Source of the DNA: Variovorax paradoxus
GTDB taxonomy: Bacteria > Pseudomonadota > Gammaproteobacteria > Burkholderiales > Burkholderiaceae_C
Reading direction: 5' to 3'
Assembly: GCA_016806145.1 (NCBI GenBank)
Contig: CP063167.1
Location: 1,546,501-1,610,500 of the forward strand
DNA: 64,000 nucleotides
Shown here: positions 17,963 through 25,574 of the stretch, piece after piece
Position numbering within the stretch: position 1 is the first letter of the stretch
How the letters are laid out: every line of letters starts with the position of its first letter
Made by a program: the position numbers and the translations under genes
The notes under the pieces: model-generated
Told to the model about the DNA's origin: nothing
The model's database searches: none
Seen by the model: only the letters and a program-made list of their open reading frames with translations

Positions 17963-18856
17963 TCACATGCGCTCGCGAAGCATGCCCTTGAGCCAGCGGC
18001 AGAAGTCGCCCGCGCTCTGGGCATGCGCGCTGTGCGTGCTGACGTAGGCCAGGTAGCTCGCACCCGAGCCGATGCTCTGGCCGTCGGCCAGCACCAGCGT
18101 GCCGTCGCGCAGCGGATCCAGCACCAGCAGCTTCGGCACCACCAGGAAGCCCGTGCCGCCGATGGCCGCGGTGATGGCCAGGAAGAGATGGTCGTAGGTG
18201 GCGACCACATAGAGGCTCTCGGTCGCGATGCCCGCGGCGATGGCCCAGGTCGCGATGACGTCGGGCCGTGAGCGCGCCGCCACCAGGGGCCAACCGCTCT
18301 TCGATCGCGCGCGGTGCTTCTCCAGCAGGGACGGCGAGGCGACGCAGACCAGTTCCTCGCGCATCAGCTCCCAGCTCTCCGTTCCCGGCACGCTCAGGTC
18401 GCGGGTGATGAGCACGTCGAAATCGTCGGACGGCTCGGGCGGCGCCAGCGAGGTGATCAGGTCGATCTGCACGCCGTGCTGCGCCGTGTAGGCGCCGAGC
18501 GCGGGCACCACCACCGTCATCGCGAAGCTCGGCATCGAGGTGCGCACCTTCAGCCGGTCGTGCTTGCGGCCACGTTGCGCCAGCAGTTGCATCGTCATCT
18601 CGATGGTCGACATGGCGTCCTTGACCGCCTCGAAGAGCTGCAGGCCGCTGGGCGTGAATTCGACGGTCGAGCCCCGGCGGTGGAACAGCCGTCCGCCCGC
18701 GAATGCTTCGAGCGAGGCGATGTGGCGGCTCACCGCGCCCTGGGTGACGCCCAATGCCGCGCCGGCCCGCGTGAAGTTGCCATGCCGGCCGACCGCCACG
18801 AAGGCGCGCAGCGGTGTCAGCGGTACTTCGGCTGCTCGTTCATGATCAAAACTCAT
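17963..18856 (-). CDS. LysR-family regulator of the phosphonoalanine cluster
   Basis: A 297-residue LTTR. The helix-turn-helix lies at residues about 12-70 (LRAFVAVGRHGNFTRAGAAL, VTQGAVSRHIASLEAF, LFHRRGSTVEFTPSG), with a GcvA-like effector domain following. It is divergent from the ABC importer and C-P hydrolase genes, sharing a 107-base intergenic region with a dyad and a repeated CTGTCAC. This arrangement is standard for a LysR activator whose co-inducer is a pathway compound such as phosphonoalanine or phosphonopyruvate (inference from the known Variovorax pathway). Confidence 0.87.
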   Translation of the reverse strand: MSFDHERAAEVPLTPLRAFVAVGRHGNFTRAGAALGVTQGAVSRHIASLEAFAGGRLFHRRGSTVEFTPSGLQLFEAVKDAMSTIEMTMQLLAQRGRKHDRLKVRTSMPSFAMTVVVPALGAYTAQHGVQIDLITSLAPPEPSDDFDVLITRDLSVPGTESWELMREELVCVASPSLLEKHRARSKSGWPLVAARSRPDVIATWAIAAGIATESLYVVATYDHLFLAITAAIGGTGFLVVPKLLVLDPLRDGTLVLADGQSIGSGASYLAYVSTHSAHAQSAGDFCRWLKGMLRERM

Positions 18857-18878
18857 TGTGAAACCACGGCGGGGAATA

Positions 18879-18935
18879 CTGTCACAGAACCTCGGTTGAT
18901 CGAAATTTGGCGGTCGATAGCATTCATTCTGTCAC
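18879..18935. promoter_or_regulatory. Putative LysR operator region of the pal cluster
   Basis: In the 107-base divergent spacer, ATCGA (18899-18903) and TCGAT (18914-18918) form a dyad with a 10-base centre, like a LysR box. CTGTCAC occurs at both 18879 and 18929, exactly 50 bases apart, on either side of the dyad. The region is AT-richer than its surroundings and lies between starts at 18856 and 18964. Confidence 0.45.
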
Positions 18936-18963
18936 CAACAGTGCCTCGAAAGGGCGGAATTAG

Positions 18964-19944
18964 ATGCTTCGCTTGCTGCCAAAACTATGTCTTTTCCTCA
19001 TTTTCGCAGGACGGCTGGCGCAGGCCTGCGCGGGCGAGGTCGTGCTGTATTCCTCCAACAACGTGGAGACGGTGAACCAGGTCGTCGACCAGTTCACCAA
19101 GCAGAACCCCGACATCAAGGTGTCCGTGGTGCGCGCCGGCACCGGGGCGCTGATGCAGCGCATCAAGGCCGAGGCCGCCAACCCGCTGGGCGACATCTTC
19201 TGGTCGGGCGGCCTGTCGACCATCGGCGAATTCCGTGACCAGTTCCAGCCTCACGAATCCGCGCAGGCCGCGGCCATACCGCCGGCCTACCGCGGACCGA
19301 ACGGCCTCTGGCTGGGCACCAACGTCCACGTGACCGTGCTGATGGCGAACCTGCGGCAGACGCCGGGCGGCCAGCCGCCGCGGGGTTGGGCCGACCTGGC
19401 CGATCCGAAGTGGAAGGGCAGGATCGTCATTCCCGATCCGGAGCGCAGCAGCGCCTCGTTCGTCGCGCTGTATGGATTGCAGCAGTTGCTGGGCAACGAG
19501 GTCCTCGCCAAGGTCGCGCGCAATGCCGTGATCGTCGGCACCACCTCCGCCGCCTACGAAGGCGTTGCCAAGGGCGAGTTCGCGGTCGCGGTGACGATGG
19601 AGTACGCCGCCTACGAGTACGTGGCCGGCGGACTCAAGGAGATCAAGCTGGTCTATCCGGCCGAGGGCACCTTTCTCTCGCCCGAAGGCATGGCCCTGAT
19701 CAAGGGCGCGAAGCATCCGCAGGAGGCCCGCCGGCTCTACGAATTCCTGGCCGCCGGCAAGACGCAGACCGAGGTCTTCAAGAGCGCCTACCGCCGTCCG
19801 CTGCGCACCGACATCGACGTGAGCAGGCTGGCGGAATTGCCCGCGCTGTCGGGCATCAAGGTCGTGGCGCTCGACGATGCCCGGATGGGCACGGAGCGCG
19901 CGGCATTCATCGCGCAGTGGCGCCAGAGCGTCAACGCGCGCTGA
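18964..19944 (+). CDS. ABC importer periplasmic binding protein (phosphonate/iron-type family 1)
   Basis: A 326-residue precursor with a signal peptide (MLRLLPKLCLFLIFAGRLAQACA) and a mature start near GEVVLYSSNN. The fold family is that of Fe(III) and 2-aminoethylphosphonate binding proteins: VVLYSSNNVETVNQVVDQFT, then GDIFWSGGLSTIG, WADLADPKWKGRI and the ATMEY-like VTMEYAAYEYV. With the downstream C-P hydrolase, the ligand is most likely phosphonoalanine or a related phosphonate (inference). It is the first gene of the cluster after the divergent LysR and is followed 30 bases later by its ATPase. Confidence 0.85.
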   Translation: MLRLLPKLCLFLIFAGRLAQACAGEVVLYSSNNVETVNQVVDQFTKQNPDIKVSVVRAGTGALMQRIKAEAANPLGDIFWSGGLSTIGEFRDQFQPHESAQAAAIPPAYRGPNGLWLGTNVHVTVLMANLRQTPGGQPPRGWADLADPKWKGRIVIPDPERSSASFVALYGLQQLLGNEVLAKVARNAVIVGTTSAAYEGVAKGEFAVAVTMEYAAYEYVAGGLKEIKLVYPAEGTFLSPEGMALIKGAKHPQEARRLYEFLAAGKTQTEVFKSAYRRPLRTDIDVSRLAELPALSGIKVVALDDARMGTERAAFIAQWRQSVNAR

Positions 19945-19974
19945 CCGGCACCGCAGGCCAACGGAAAGCCACCG

Positions 19975-21039
19975 ATGCAAGTCTCATTCGAAGCCATCGC
20001 CCAGAGCTATGGCGGCCAGGCCCTGTTCGACGGGCTCGATCTCGCCATCCCGAGCGGGTCGTTCTTCACGCTGCTGGGGCCGTCGGGCTGCGGCAAGACC
20101 ACGCTGTTGCGCATGCTGGGCGGGTTCGTGCGGCCGGACGCCGGGCGCATCCGGTTCGGCGATGAGGACGTGACCCACGTGCCGGTGCATCGCCGCGGGG
20201 TTGGCATGGTGTTCCAGGACTACGCGCTGTTCCCCGACCGCTCGGTCCTCGCCAACGTCGTCTACGGACTCGCCGCGCGCGGCGTCGACCGCGCCGCCGC
20301 GGAGCAACGCGCGCTGGCCATGCTCGAACGCGTGGGACTGAAGGCGCTGGCCGACCGCTCGCCCGCGGCCCTGTCCGGCGGCCAGCGGCAGCGCGTCGCG
20401 ATGGCGCGCGCGCTGGTGATCGAGCCCCGGCTGCTGCTGCTGGACGAACCGCTGTCGGCGCTGGACGTCAAGCTGCGCGTCGAGCTGCGCAGCCTGGTGC
20501 GCGAGCTGCAGACCGAGGCGGGCATCACGACCGTGTTCGTCACACACGACCAGGAAGAAGCGCTGGCGCTGTCCGACCTGATCGCCGTGATGGACCGCGG
20601 GCGCATCGTCCAGATCGGTCCGCCGCGCGAGATCTACGCCCGGCCCGGCACCGCCTTCGCCGCCGACTTCGTCGGGGGAGCCAACCTCATCGCCATCGAC
20701 GAGGAACTGCCCGCGGCCGCCAACGGGCTGCGCCGCCTGGGCACGCCGGCCGGCGTCATCCTGACCGACAGCGGGGTGCCGTTGCGCCCCGGCGCGGTGC
20801 TGGCGGTGCGCAGCGAGGAGCTGGTCTTCGCCGACGCCGATGCGACGGCCGACGGCCATCTGCGCGGCGTGATCGAGCATGTCGAATTCCGCGGCGGCCT
20901 CACGGGCTACCGGGTGCGCACCAGCGCCGGCGTGCTCCGGGTCGAGGTGCGCACGCGCCAGCAGGACCAGAGCCGCTCGCGCGACGACACCGTCGTGCTG
21001 GCACTGCCCGTCGACGCGCACATCGTGCAGGCCGCATGA
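19975..21039 (+). CDS. ABC importer ATP-binding subunit (phosphonate-type)
   Basis: A 354-residue ATPase of the CUT1/PotA-FbpC class. It has Walker A GPSGCGKTT (about 38-46), Q-loop VFQDYALFP, signature LSGGQRQR, Walker B LLLLDEPLSALD and H-loop VFVTHD. The C-terminal TOBE-like domain (about 240-354) has alternating short strands. It energises the importer made with the neighbouring binding protein and permease. Its stop overlaps the permease ATG by four bases, showing translational coupling. Confidence 0.92.
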   Translation: MQVSFEAIAQSYGGQALFDGLDLAIPSGSFFTLLGPSGCGKTTLLRMLGGFVRPDAGRIRFGDEDVTHVPVHRRGVGMVFQDYALFPDRSVLANVVYGLAARGVDRAAAEQRALAMLERVGLKALADRSPAALSGGQRQRVAMARALVIEPRLLLLDEPLSALDVKLRVELRSLVRELQTEAGITTVFVTHDQEEALALSDLIAVMDRGRIVQIGPPREIYARPGTAFAADFVGGANLIAIDEELPAAANGLRRLGTPAGVILTDSGVPLRPGAVLAVRSEELVFADADATADGHLRGVIEHVEFRGGLTGYRVRTSAGVLRVEVRTRQQDQSRSRDDTVVLALPVDAHIVQAA

Positions 21040-22694
21040 TGTCCCGCGCGCTGCGACGCGATCCGGCCTGGCTGGTGCTGGCGCTGTGCGCCATCGGAGT
21101 GCTGGGCGTGTTCCTGGTCCTGCCGCTGGCGGGGATGATCGGCAAGTCCTTCGTGGGCCCCGATGGCCAGCCGAGCTTCGGCGGCTACCTGCGCTTCTTC
21201 GCCGAGGCCTCGTACCGCGAGGTCTTCTTCAACACGCTGATCCTCGGGCTGGCGGTCACGATCACCTCGATGCTCGTGGGCGGCGGCCTGGCCGTGGTCG
21301 TCGCGCGCTGCAGGTTTCCGCTGGCCGGCATCGTCACCGCGTTGCCGCTGGTGACGCTGGTGGTCCCCGACGTCGTCGTGGCCGCGGCCTGGGTGCTGAT
21401 CCTGGGCAAGCAGGGCCTTGTCAACATGGCGCTGGCACCCTGGGGCATCGAGTTGCCGTCGCTCTATTCGTGGTGGGGCATGGTCTACGTGATGACCCTC
21501 AACAACTACGTGTACGCCTTCGTCGCCGTCCTGGTCGGCCTGAAGTCGATGGACCGCAACCTGGAGGAGGCCGCGCTGAGCCTGGGCCGGCCGATCGGCC
21601 GCGTGCTCGGTGGCGTGACCCTGCCGCTGCTGCTGCCCTCGCTGTTCGCCGGCGCGCTCATCGTGTTCACCCACGTGATCGGCAGCTTCGGCGTGCCGGC
21701 CATCCTGGGCGCGCGCACGCCGGTGCTGGCGGTGAAGGCCTACAACGAGTTCGTCAGCGAGATGGGCGGCAATCCGCAGATGCAGACCACGATGGCATCG
21801 CTGCTGGTGCTGCTGGGCGCGGGCCTGCTGCTCGTGCAGAAACTGGCGATCGAGAAGCGCCAGTTCCAGATGGAAGCGGGCCGCAGCCCGGCGGTGCTGG
21901 CGATCCACGGCTGGCGCGCGGTGCTGGCCAGCGCTGCCGTGCTCGGCGTGGTGCTGCTGTCGCTGCTGCCGGCCGTGGTGGTGGTCGTCACCGCGTTCAC
22001 GCCCTCCGTGGGGCCGGTGCTGCGCTACGGCAGCTTCACGCTGGCCCATCTGCAGCATGCGCTGTTCCGCGCGCCCGAGCCCTTGTACAACTCGCTGTTC
22101 CTGGCCTCGATCGCCACCGTGGCCGGTGTGATTTTCTCGGTCGTGTCGGCCTACCTGATCGTCAAGCGGCGCTCGTGGCTCACCCATGTGCTCGACGTGC
22201 TGGTGATGCTGCCGCTGACCATCGCGGGCACCGTGCTGGGCATCGCGCTCATCAACGCGTTCAACAGCGGCTGGCTGGTGCTCACGGGCAGCTGGGTGGT
22301 GATGGCACTGGCCTACTTCCTCCGGCGCATGCCCACCAGCGTGCGCGCCGCCGCCGGCCCGCTGCACAACCTGCGCGATTCGATCGAGGAGGCCTCCATG
22401 AGCCTGGGCGTGAGCCCGCTGCGCAGCTTCGTGCGCGTGGTGCTTCCGGTGATCGGACCGTCGGTGGTGGCGGCCGCCGTGCTGATGTGGGTCACGACCC
22501 TGTCGGAGCTGTCGGCCACGGTCGTCTTGTACTTCGGCGGCATGAACACCATGCCGATCGAAATCTTCCAGCAGATCGACAGCGGGCGGCTGGCACTGGC
22601 CTGTGCCTACAGCCTGGTGCTGCTGCTGACCATCTTCATCCCCCTGGCGCTGGCGCGCTGGATCTTCAAGCTGAGAGTAGGAACCATCGAATGA
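21036..22694 (+). CDS. ABC importer permease, fused two-domain type
   Basis: A 552-residue membrane protein with two binding-protein-dependent permease modules in one chain (roughly residues 60-280 and 345-545), about 12 membrane helices. Each module carries an EAA loop: EEAALSLGRPIGRVLGGVTL and EEASMSLGVSPLRSFVRVVL. The fused FbpB-like arrangement means one polypeptide can form the whole channel. It overlaps the ATPase upstream and the transaminase downstream, each by the four bases ATGA, so import and first catabolic step are made together. Confidence 0.9.
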   Translation: MMSRALRRDPAWLVLALCAIGVLGVFLVLPLAGMIGKSFVGPDGQPSFGGYLRFFAEASYREVFFNTLILGLAVTITSMLVGGGLAVVVARCRFPLAGIVTALPLVTLVVPDVVVAAAWVLILGKQGLVNMALAPWGIELPSLYSWWGMVYVMTLNNYVYAFVAVLVGLKSMDRNLEEAALSLGRPIGRVLGGVTLPLLLPSLFAGALIVFTHVIGSFGVPAILGARTPVLAVKAYNEFVSEMGGNPQMQTTMASLLVLLGAGLLLVQKLAIEKRQFQMEAGRSPAVLAIHGWRAVLASAAVLGVVLLSLLPAVVVVVTAFTPSVGPVLRYGSFTLAHLQHALFRAPEPLYNSLFLASIATVAGVIFSVVSAYLIVKRRSWLTHVLDVLVMLPLTIAGTVLGIALINAFNSGWLVLTGSWVVMALAYFLRRMPTSVRAAAGPLHNLRDSIEEASMSLGVSPLRSFVRVVLPVIGPSVVAAAVLMWVTTLSELSATVVLYFGGMNTMPIEIFQQIDSGRLALACAYSLVLLLTIFIPLALARWIFKLRVGTIE

Positions 22695-23932
22695 CGACAA
22701 CCACAACAACAGCACCTTCGCACGATCTCCACCCATTCCTGGCCAGGCGCGTGCTCGGTGCCAAGCCCTCGGCCACGAAGGAGATGACGCGGCTGGCCAA
22801 CCAGCTCAAGCGCGAGGGCCGCAACGTCATCGCGCTGAGCCAGGGCGAGCCCGATTTCCCGGCGCCCGATCATGTGCGCGAGGCCGGCAAGCAGGCCATC
22901 GACCGCGGCGAGTCGCGCTATACCGACGTGGCTGGAACCTTCGCGCTGCGCGAGGCCGTGGTGCGCAAGTTCGAGCGCGACCACGGGCTGCGCTTCGACC
23001 CCGAGCAGGTCCAGGTCGGCTGCGGTGCCAAGCAGATCCTCTACAACGCGCTGCAGGCCACCATCGATCCGGGCGACGAGGTGGTGGTGCCGACGCCGGC
23101 CTGGGTGTCCTACCCCGAGATGGTGCTGCTGGCCGGCGGCACGCCCGTGATCGTCCGCTGCGGTGCGGCGAGCGGCTTCAAGCTCACGCCGCGGCAGCTG
23201 GAGGACGCCATCACGCCGCGCACCAAGTGGCTGATGCTCAACTCGCCGTCGAATCCCAGCGGCGCGGTCTATTCGCACGACGAACTGGCCGCGCTCGGCG
23301 CGGTGCTGCTGCGCCATCCGCGGGTCTGGGTGATGGCGGACGACATCTACGAGAAGATCCGCTACCAGACCGACGCCTTCGCCACGCCGGCCGCCGTGAT
23401 GCCCGAACTGGCCTCGCGCACGCTGACGATCAACGGCGTGTCCAAGGCCTATGCCATGACCGGCTGGCGCGTCGGCTTCGGCGCCGGGCCGCTCGAACTG
23501 ATCAAGGCCATGAACCTGGTCCAGTCCCAGTCCACCTCGCACACCAGTTCGATCAGCCAGGCCGCCGCCGTCGCCGCGCTCGACGGCCCGATGGACTTTC
23601 TTCCGCAGTTCGTCGAGGCCTTCCGGCGGCGCCGCGACAGCGTGGTCGGCCAGCTCAACCGCATCGAAGGCATCGCCTGCGACCTGCCGCCCGGCGCCTT
23701 CTATGCCTTCCCGGGCTGCCAGGGATTGCTGGGGCGGCGCGACCCCGCGGGCCACCTGATCGCGACGGATGCCGACCTCGCGCTGTACCTGCTGCGCGAG
23801 GCGGGGGTGGCGATCGTGCCCGGCTCGGCGTTCGAGCTGCCAGGCCATTTCCGCGTCTCCTATGCGGCCTCGGACGCGGAGCTCGACGAGGCCATGGCTC
23901 GGATCGCCGCGGCCTGCGGGCGGCTCGGCTGA
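22691..23932 (+). CDS. Class I/II aminotransferase, probable phosphonoalanine (2-amino-3-phosphonopropionate) transaminase
   Basis: A 413-residue fold-type I PLP enzyme of the aspartate aminotransferase group. It has LSQGEPDFPAP near residue 45, NSPSNPSGAVYS, MADDIYEKI and the PLP-binding Lys in NGVSKAYAMTGWRVGFG, plus the substrate carboxylate Arg in FRVSYAAS. The start at 22691 overlaps the permease stop. In Variovorax phosphonoalanine catabolism a transaminase makes phosphonopyruvate, the substrate of the next enzyme, so this role is strongly suggested by position. Sequence alone does not separate it from aspartate aminotransferase. Confidence 0.85.
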   Translation: MTTTTTTAPSHDLHPFLARRVLGAKPSATKEMTRLANQLKREGRNVIALSQGEPDFPAPDHVREAGKQAIDRGESRYTDVAGTFALREAVVRKFERDHGLRFDPEQVQVGCGAKQILYNALQATIDPGDEVVVPTPAWVSYPEMVLLAGGTPVIVRCGAASGFKLTPRQLEDAITPRTKWLMLNSPSNPSGAVYSHDELAALGAVLLRHPRVWVMADDIYEKIRYQTDAFATPAAVMPELASRTLTINGVSKAYAMTGWRVGFGAGPLELIKAMNLVQSQSTSHTSSISQAAAVAALDGPMDFLPQFVEAFRRRRDSVVGQLNRIEGIACDLPPGAFYAFPGCQGLLGRRDPAGHLIATDADLALYLLREAGVAIVPGSAFELPGHFRVSYAASDAELDEAMARIAAACGRLG

Positions 23933-23976
23933 GCGGCGCTCCACATCACTTCGTTCATCCATCCAGAGAAACTTCA

Positions 23977-24849
23977 ATGACCAAGAATCAAGCGCTGCGC
24001 GCAGCCCTCGACAGCGGCCGGCTGTTCACCGCCATGGCCGCCCACAATCCCCTGGTGGCGAAGCTCGCCGAGCAGGCCGGCTTCGGCGGCATCTGGGGCA
24101 GCGGCTTCGAGCTGTCGGCCAGCTATGCCGTGCCCGACGCCAACATCCTGTCGATGTCCACGCACCTGGAGATGATGCGGGCCATCGCTTCCACCGTGTC
24201 CATTCCGTTGATCGCCGACATCGACACCGGCTTCGGCAACGCGGTGAACGTCCACTACGTCGTGCCGCAGTACGAAGCGGCCGGCGCGTCGGCCATCGTG
24301 ATGGAGGACAAGACCTTTCCCAAGGACACCAGCCTGAGGACCGATGGCCGGCAGGAGCTGGTCCGCATCGAGGAGTTCCAGGGCAAGATCGCGGCGGCGA
24401 CCGCTGCCCGCGCCGACAGGGACTTCGTGGTGATCGCGCGCGTGGAAGCGCTGATCGCCGGCCTGGGCCAGCAGGAAGCCGTGCGGCGCGGCCAGGCCTA
24501 CGAGGAGGCCGGCGCCGACGCGATACTGATCCATTCCAGGCAGAAGACGCCCGACGAGATCCTGGCTTTCGTGAAGTCCTGGCCCGGCAAGGTGCCGCTG
24601 GTGCTGGTGCCCACCGCGTACCCGCAACTGACCGAGGCCGACATCGCCGCGCTCTCGAAGGTCGGCATCGTCATCTACGGCAACCACGCCATCCGCGCGG
24701 CCGTCGGCGCCGTGCGCGAGGTGTTCGCCCGGATCCGCAGAGACGGCGGCATCCGCGCGGTGGATGCGGCGCTTCCGTCCGTCAAGGAGATCATCGAACT
24801 GCAGGGCGACGAACGCATGCGCGCCGTCGAGGCCCGCTATCTGAAGTAG
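23977..24849 (+). CDS. palA: Phosphonopyruvate hydrolase (PEP mutase/isocitrate lyase superfamily)
   Basis: A 290-residue alpha/beta-barrel enzyme that splits the C-P bond of phosphonopyruvate to pyruvate and phosphate. Superfamily residues are present: IWGSGFELSAS (40-49 region), ADIDTGFGN (80-88) and the gating loop MEDKTFPKDTSLR (109-121). Position 118 is Thr, the residue of the Variovorax sp. Pal2 hydrolase, where PEP mutase has Asn. The overall sequence agrees closely with my memory of that enzyme. It is the last gene of the cluster, 44 bases after the transaminase. PEP mutase or an isocitrate-lyase-like enzyme is unlikely. Confidence 0.93.
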   Translation: MTKNQALRAALDSGRLFTAMAAHNPLVAKLAEQAGFGGIWGSGFELSASYAVPDANILSMSTHLEMMRAIASTVSIPLIADIDTGFGNAVNVHYVVPQYEAAGASAIVMEDKTFPKDTSLRTDGRQELVRIEEFQGKIAAATAARADRDFVVIARVEALIAGLGQQEAVRRGQAYEEAGADAILIHSRQKTPDEILAFVKSWPGKVPLVLVPTAYPQLTEADIAALSKVGIVIYGNHAIRAAVGAVREVFARIRRDGGIRAVDAALPSVKEIIELQGDERMRAVEARYLK

Positions 24850-24857
24850 CCGCGCGC

Positions 24858-25574
24858 TCAGGCCGGCTTCGCCGCCTCGTCCCCCAGGAAGAAGGCCACC
24901 GCCCGCCCCACCACCCAGGGCACGATCACATGGTCCCCATCGAAGGGCTGCAGCGTGAGGTCGTGCCCGCTCTCGAGCAGCCGGCGGGCATGCGGATGGG
25001 CGCTGGTCTCGATCGGCAACTGGCTGTCCGAGCGTCCGTGCGCGAGAAAGAAGCGCGGCGTGCCGGCCTGCGCGAAGCTGTTCATGAAGCCGGCCGACAG
25101 GCCGATCACGTGGCTCGCCACGTCGCCGTTGGTGAGGCCCAGCGACAGCGCGTAGCTGCCGCCGTCGGAGAAGCCCGCGAGCGCGAGCCGCGCGGGGTCG
25201 AGACGGAAATGCCGCGACACGGTGGCCAGCGCGTTGTCGAGCCGCTCGAGGTCGGGGCCATGGCCGCCGACCACGATGTCCCAGGTGGCGTACATCGACT
25301 GCGGCGCCAGCAGCAGGAAGCCGCGCGAGCGCGCATGCGCGACGAAGTGCGGCAGCACGCGGTTGGCCTCGCCGCCCGCGCCATGGAACATCACGAGCAG
25401 GGGCAGCGGCGCGTCGGCGGGCAGGCCCTCGGGCACCACCAGCACCGCGTCGCGGCCTTCGTCGAAGCCCAGGTCGTGGCGGCCGGGCGGCAGCGGCTCG
25501 TACAAGGGCGCGGCACCGGGCCGGAAGGCCATGCGGCCCGTGAGCGCGCCGCCGAACAGGGTGGGGTCGATCAT
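24858..25574 (-). CDS. Serine alpha/beta hydrolase (phospholipase/carboxylesterase-like)
   Basis: A 238-residue hydrolase with no signal peptide. It has the oxyanion strand LLVMFHGAGGEANRV, nucleophile elbow LAGFSDGGSY (Ser near 146), an acid residue in AHGRSDSQLPIE and catalytic His in GDHVIVPW. It resembles the phospholipase/carboxylesterase group and PHB-depolymerase-like esterases. Its ATG (25574) overlaps the AAA+ ATPase stop by four bases, so the two are translationally coupled and likely act together, although no such pair is familiar to me. It converges with palA 8 bases away. Confidence 0.82.
   Translation of the reverse strand: MIDPTLFGGALTGRMAFRPGAAPLYEPLPPGRHDLGFDEGRDAVLVVPEGLPADAPLPLLVMFHGAGGEANRVLPHFVAHARSRGFLLLAPQSMYATWDIVVGGHGPDLERLDNALATVSRHFRLDPARLALAGFSDGGSYALSLGLTNGDVASHVIGLSAGFMNSFAQAGTPRFFLAHGRSDSQLPIETSAHPHARRLLESGHDLTLQPFDGDHVIVPWVVGRAVAFFLGDEAAKPA

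Noticed and set aside
14065..18210. A 1381-codon open frame on the minus strand opposite the UvrA- and RlmN-like genes
   Set aside because: It is an antisense shadow of well-supported genes in very GC-rich DNA, with Arg/His-rich composition and no domains.
23977..24849. PEP mutase or methylisocitrate lyase identity for the C-P enzyme
   Set aside because: Thr118 and the neighbouring transaminase and importer fit phosphonopyruvate hydrolase; there is no phosphonate biosynthesis gene nearby.
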